NCBI RefSeq assembly: GCF_000424625.1
Contig: NZ_AUKG01000001.1
Location: 496,001-560,000, forward strand
DNA length: 64,000 bases
Direction of reading: 5' to 3'
From: Conexibacter woesei Iso977N
GTDB taxonomy: Bacteria; Actinomycetota; Thermoleophilia; Solirubrobacterales; Solirubrobacteraceae
Below the pieces are notes generated by a model. The model searched no databases. It saw nothing but the letters and a program-made list of their open reading frames with translations, and was not told where the DNA came from. This document shows, piece after piece, positions 63,857-64,000 of the stretch (its first letter is position 1; the number at the start of each line of letters is the position of its first letter). The position numbers and the translations under genes were made by a program.

Positions 63857-64000
63857 ATGGTCCCCATCACCGCGAACATCCTCCAGCCGCTCGTCGATGT
63901 CTTCGAGTCGGTCCTCAAGTTCTTCCACGACACCTTCGGCGCAAGCTGGGGTCTGTCGATCATCCTGCTGACGATCGTCGTCCGCGCTGCGTTGCTGCCG
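63857..64000 (+). CDS. yidC: Membrane protein insertase YidC, N-terminus (cut by window end)
   Basis: 48 codons visible. Short N-terminus then L-V-D-V-F-E-S-V-L-K-F-F-H, a short loop, and W-G-L-S-I-I-L-L-T-I-V-V-R, the start of the Gram-positive YidC/Oxa1 first conserved membrane segment. Follows yidD by 3 nt, as expected. Confidence 0.92.
   Translation, partial: MVPITANILQPLVDVFESVLKFFHDTFGASWGLSIILLTIVVRAALLP

Overview
This 64 kb window comes from a very GC-rich, flagellated, Gram-positive-type bacterium. The gene set points to the Actinobacteria: a FhaA/FhaB-PstP-RodA-PbpA-PknB cluster, WhiG/FliA-type sigma, stand-alone LigD polymerase, and many GTG starts with GTGA/ATGA overlaps. The combination with a complete flagellar and Bacillus-style chemotaxis locus suggests the class Thermoleophilia (Conexibacter/Patulibacter/Solirubrobacter-like); that placement is inference. 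The window joins two blocks: a flagellar/chemotaxis island (about 1-35.6 kb) and the conserved chromosome-origin neighbourhood (about 35.6-64 kb).

Flagellar block. Minus-strand genes 27 to 1 kb: a large TPR glycosyltransferase, flaG-fliD-fliS-fliT, flgB-flgC-fliE-fliF-fliG-fliH-fliI-fliJ-lytic transglycosylase-fliK-flgD-TIGR02530-flgE-flbD, cheW-cheB-cheR-cheA-cheC-cheD-fliM-fliY-cheY, motA-motB-fliL-fliN, then the first codons of a secreted/membrane protein (probably FliO or FliP) at the left edge. Plus-strand genes 27-35.6 kb: the flagellar sigma factor, two rod/hook-family proteins, flgJ-like, flgN, flgK, flgL, fliW, csrA and flagellin, with a stand-alone FlhB-C homologue and a FliK-like gene on the opposite strand. 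Upstream of most of these transcription units I find a two-part motif, TCAA (or TTAA) - exactly 15 nt - GCCGAnnn, matching the sigma-28 promoter layout. It precedes motA (degenerate), cheW, flbD, flgB, fliS (degenerate), the glycosyltransferase, flgF and flgG, suggesting one sigma factor made at 27.2 kb drives most of the locus. FliW-CsrA-flagellin with GGA-rich leaders suggests the Bacillus-type translational switch.

Middle (35.6-52.6 kb): a DsbA-like oxidoreductase, a Ser/Thr kinase with a discoidin-like extracellular domain overlapping a LigD-type polymerase, D-Ala-D-Ala ligase, PASTA kinase PknB, class B PBP, FtsW/RodA, PP2C phosphatase, two FHA proteins, a kinase fused to a multispanning membrane domain, an unknown membrane protein, DUF4446, prephenate dehydratase and an HNH endonuclease. 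This is the growth/division signalling cluster found near the origin in actinobacteria.

Origin region (52.6-64 kb): a 603-nt structured non-coding gap, then gyrA, gyrB, a DUF721 protein, recF, dnaN, dnaA (all leftward) and rpmH, rnpA, yidD, yidC (rightward, yidC cut by the window end). Transcription diverges at 62.63-62.94 kb, where two abutting DnaA-box-like nonamers lie; single good DnaA boxes also lie in front of dnaN and gyrB. No tRNA, rRNA, CRISPR, insertion sequence or prophage was recognised.
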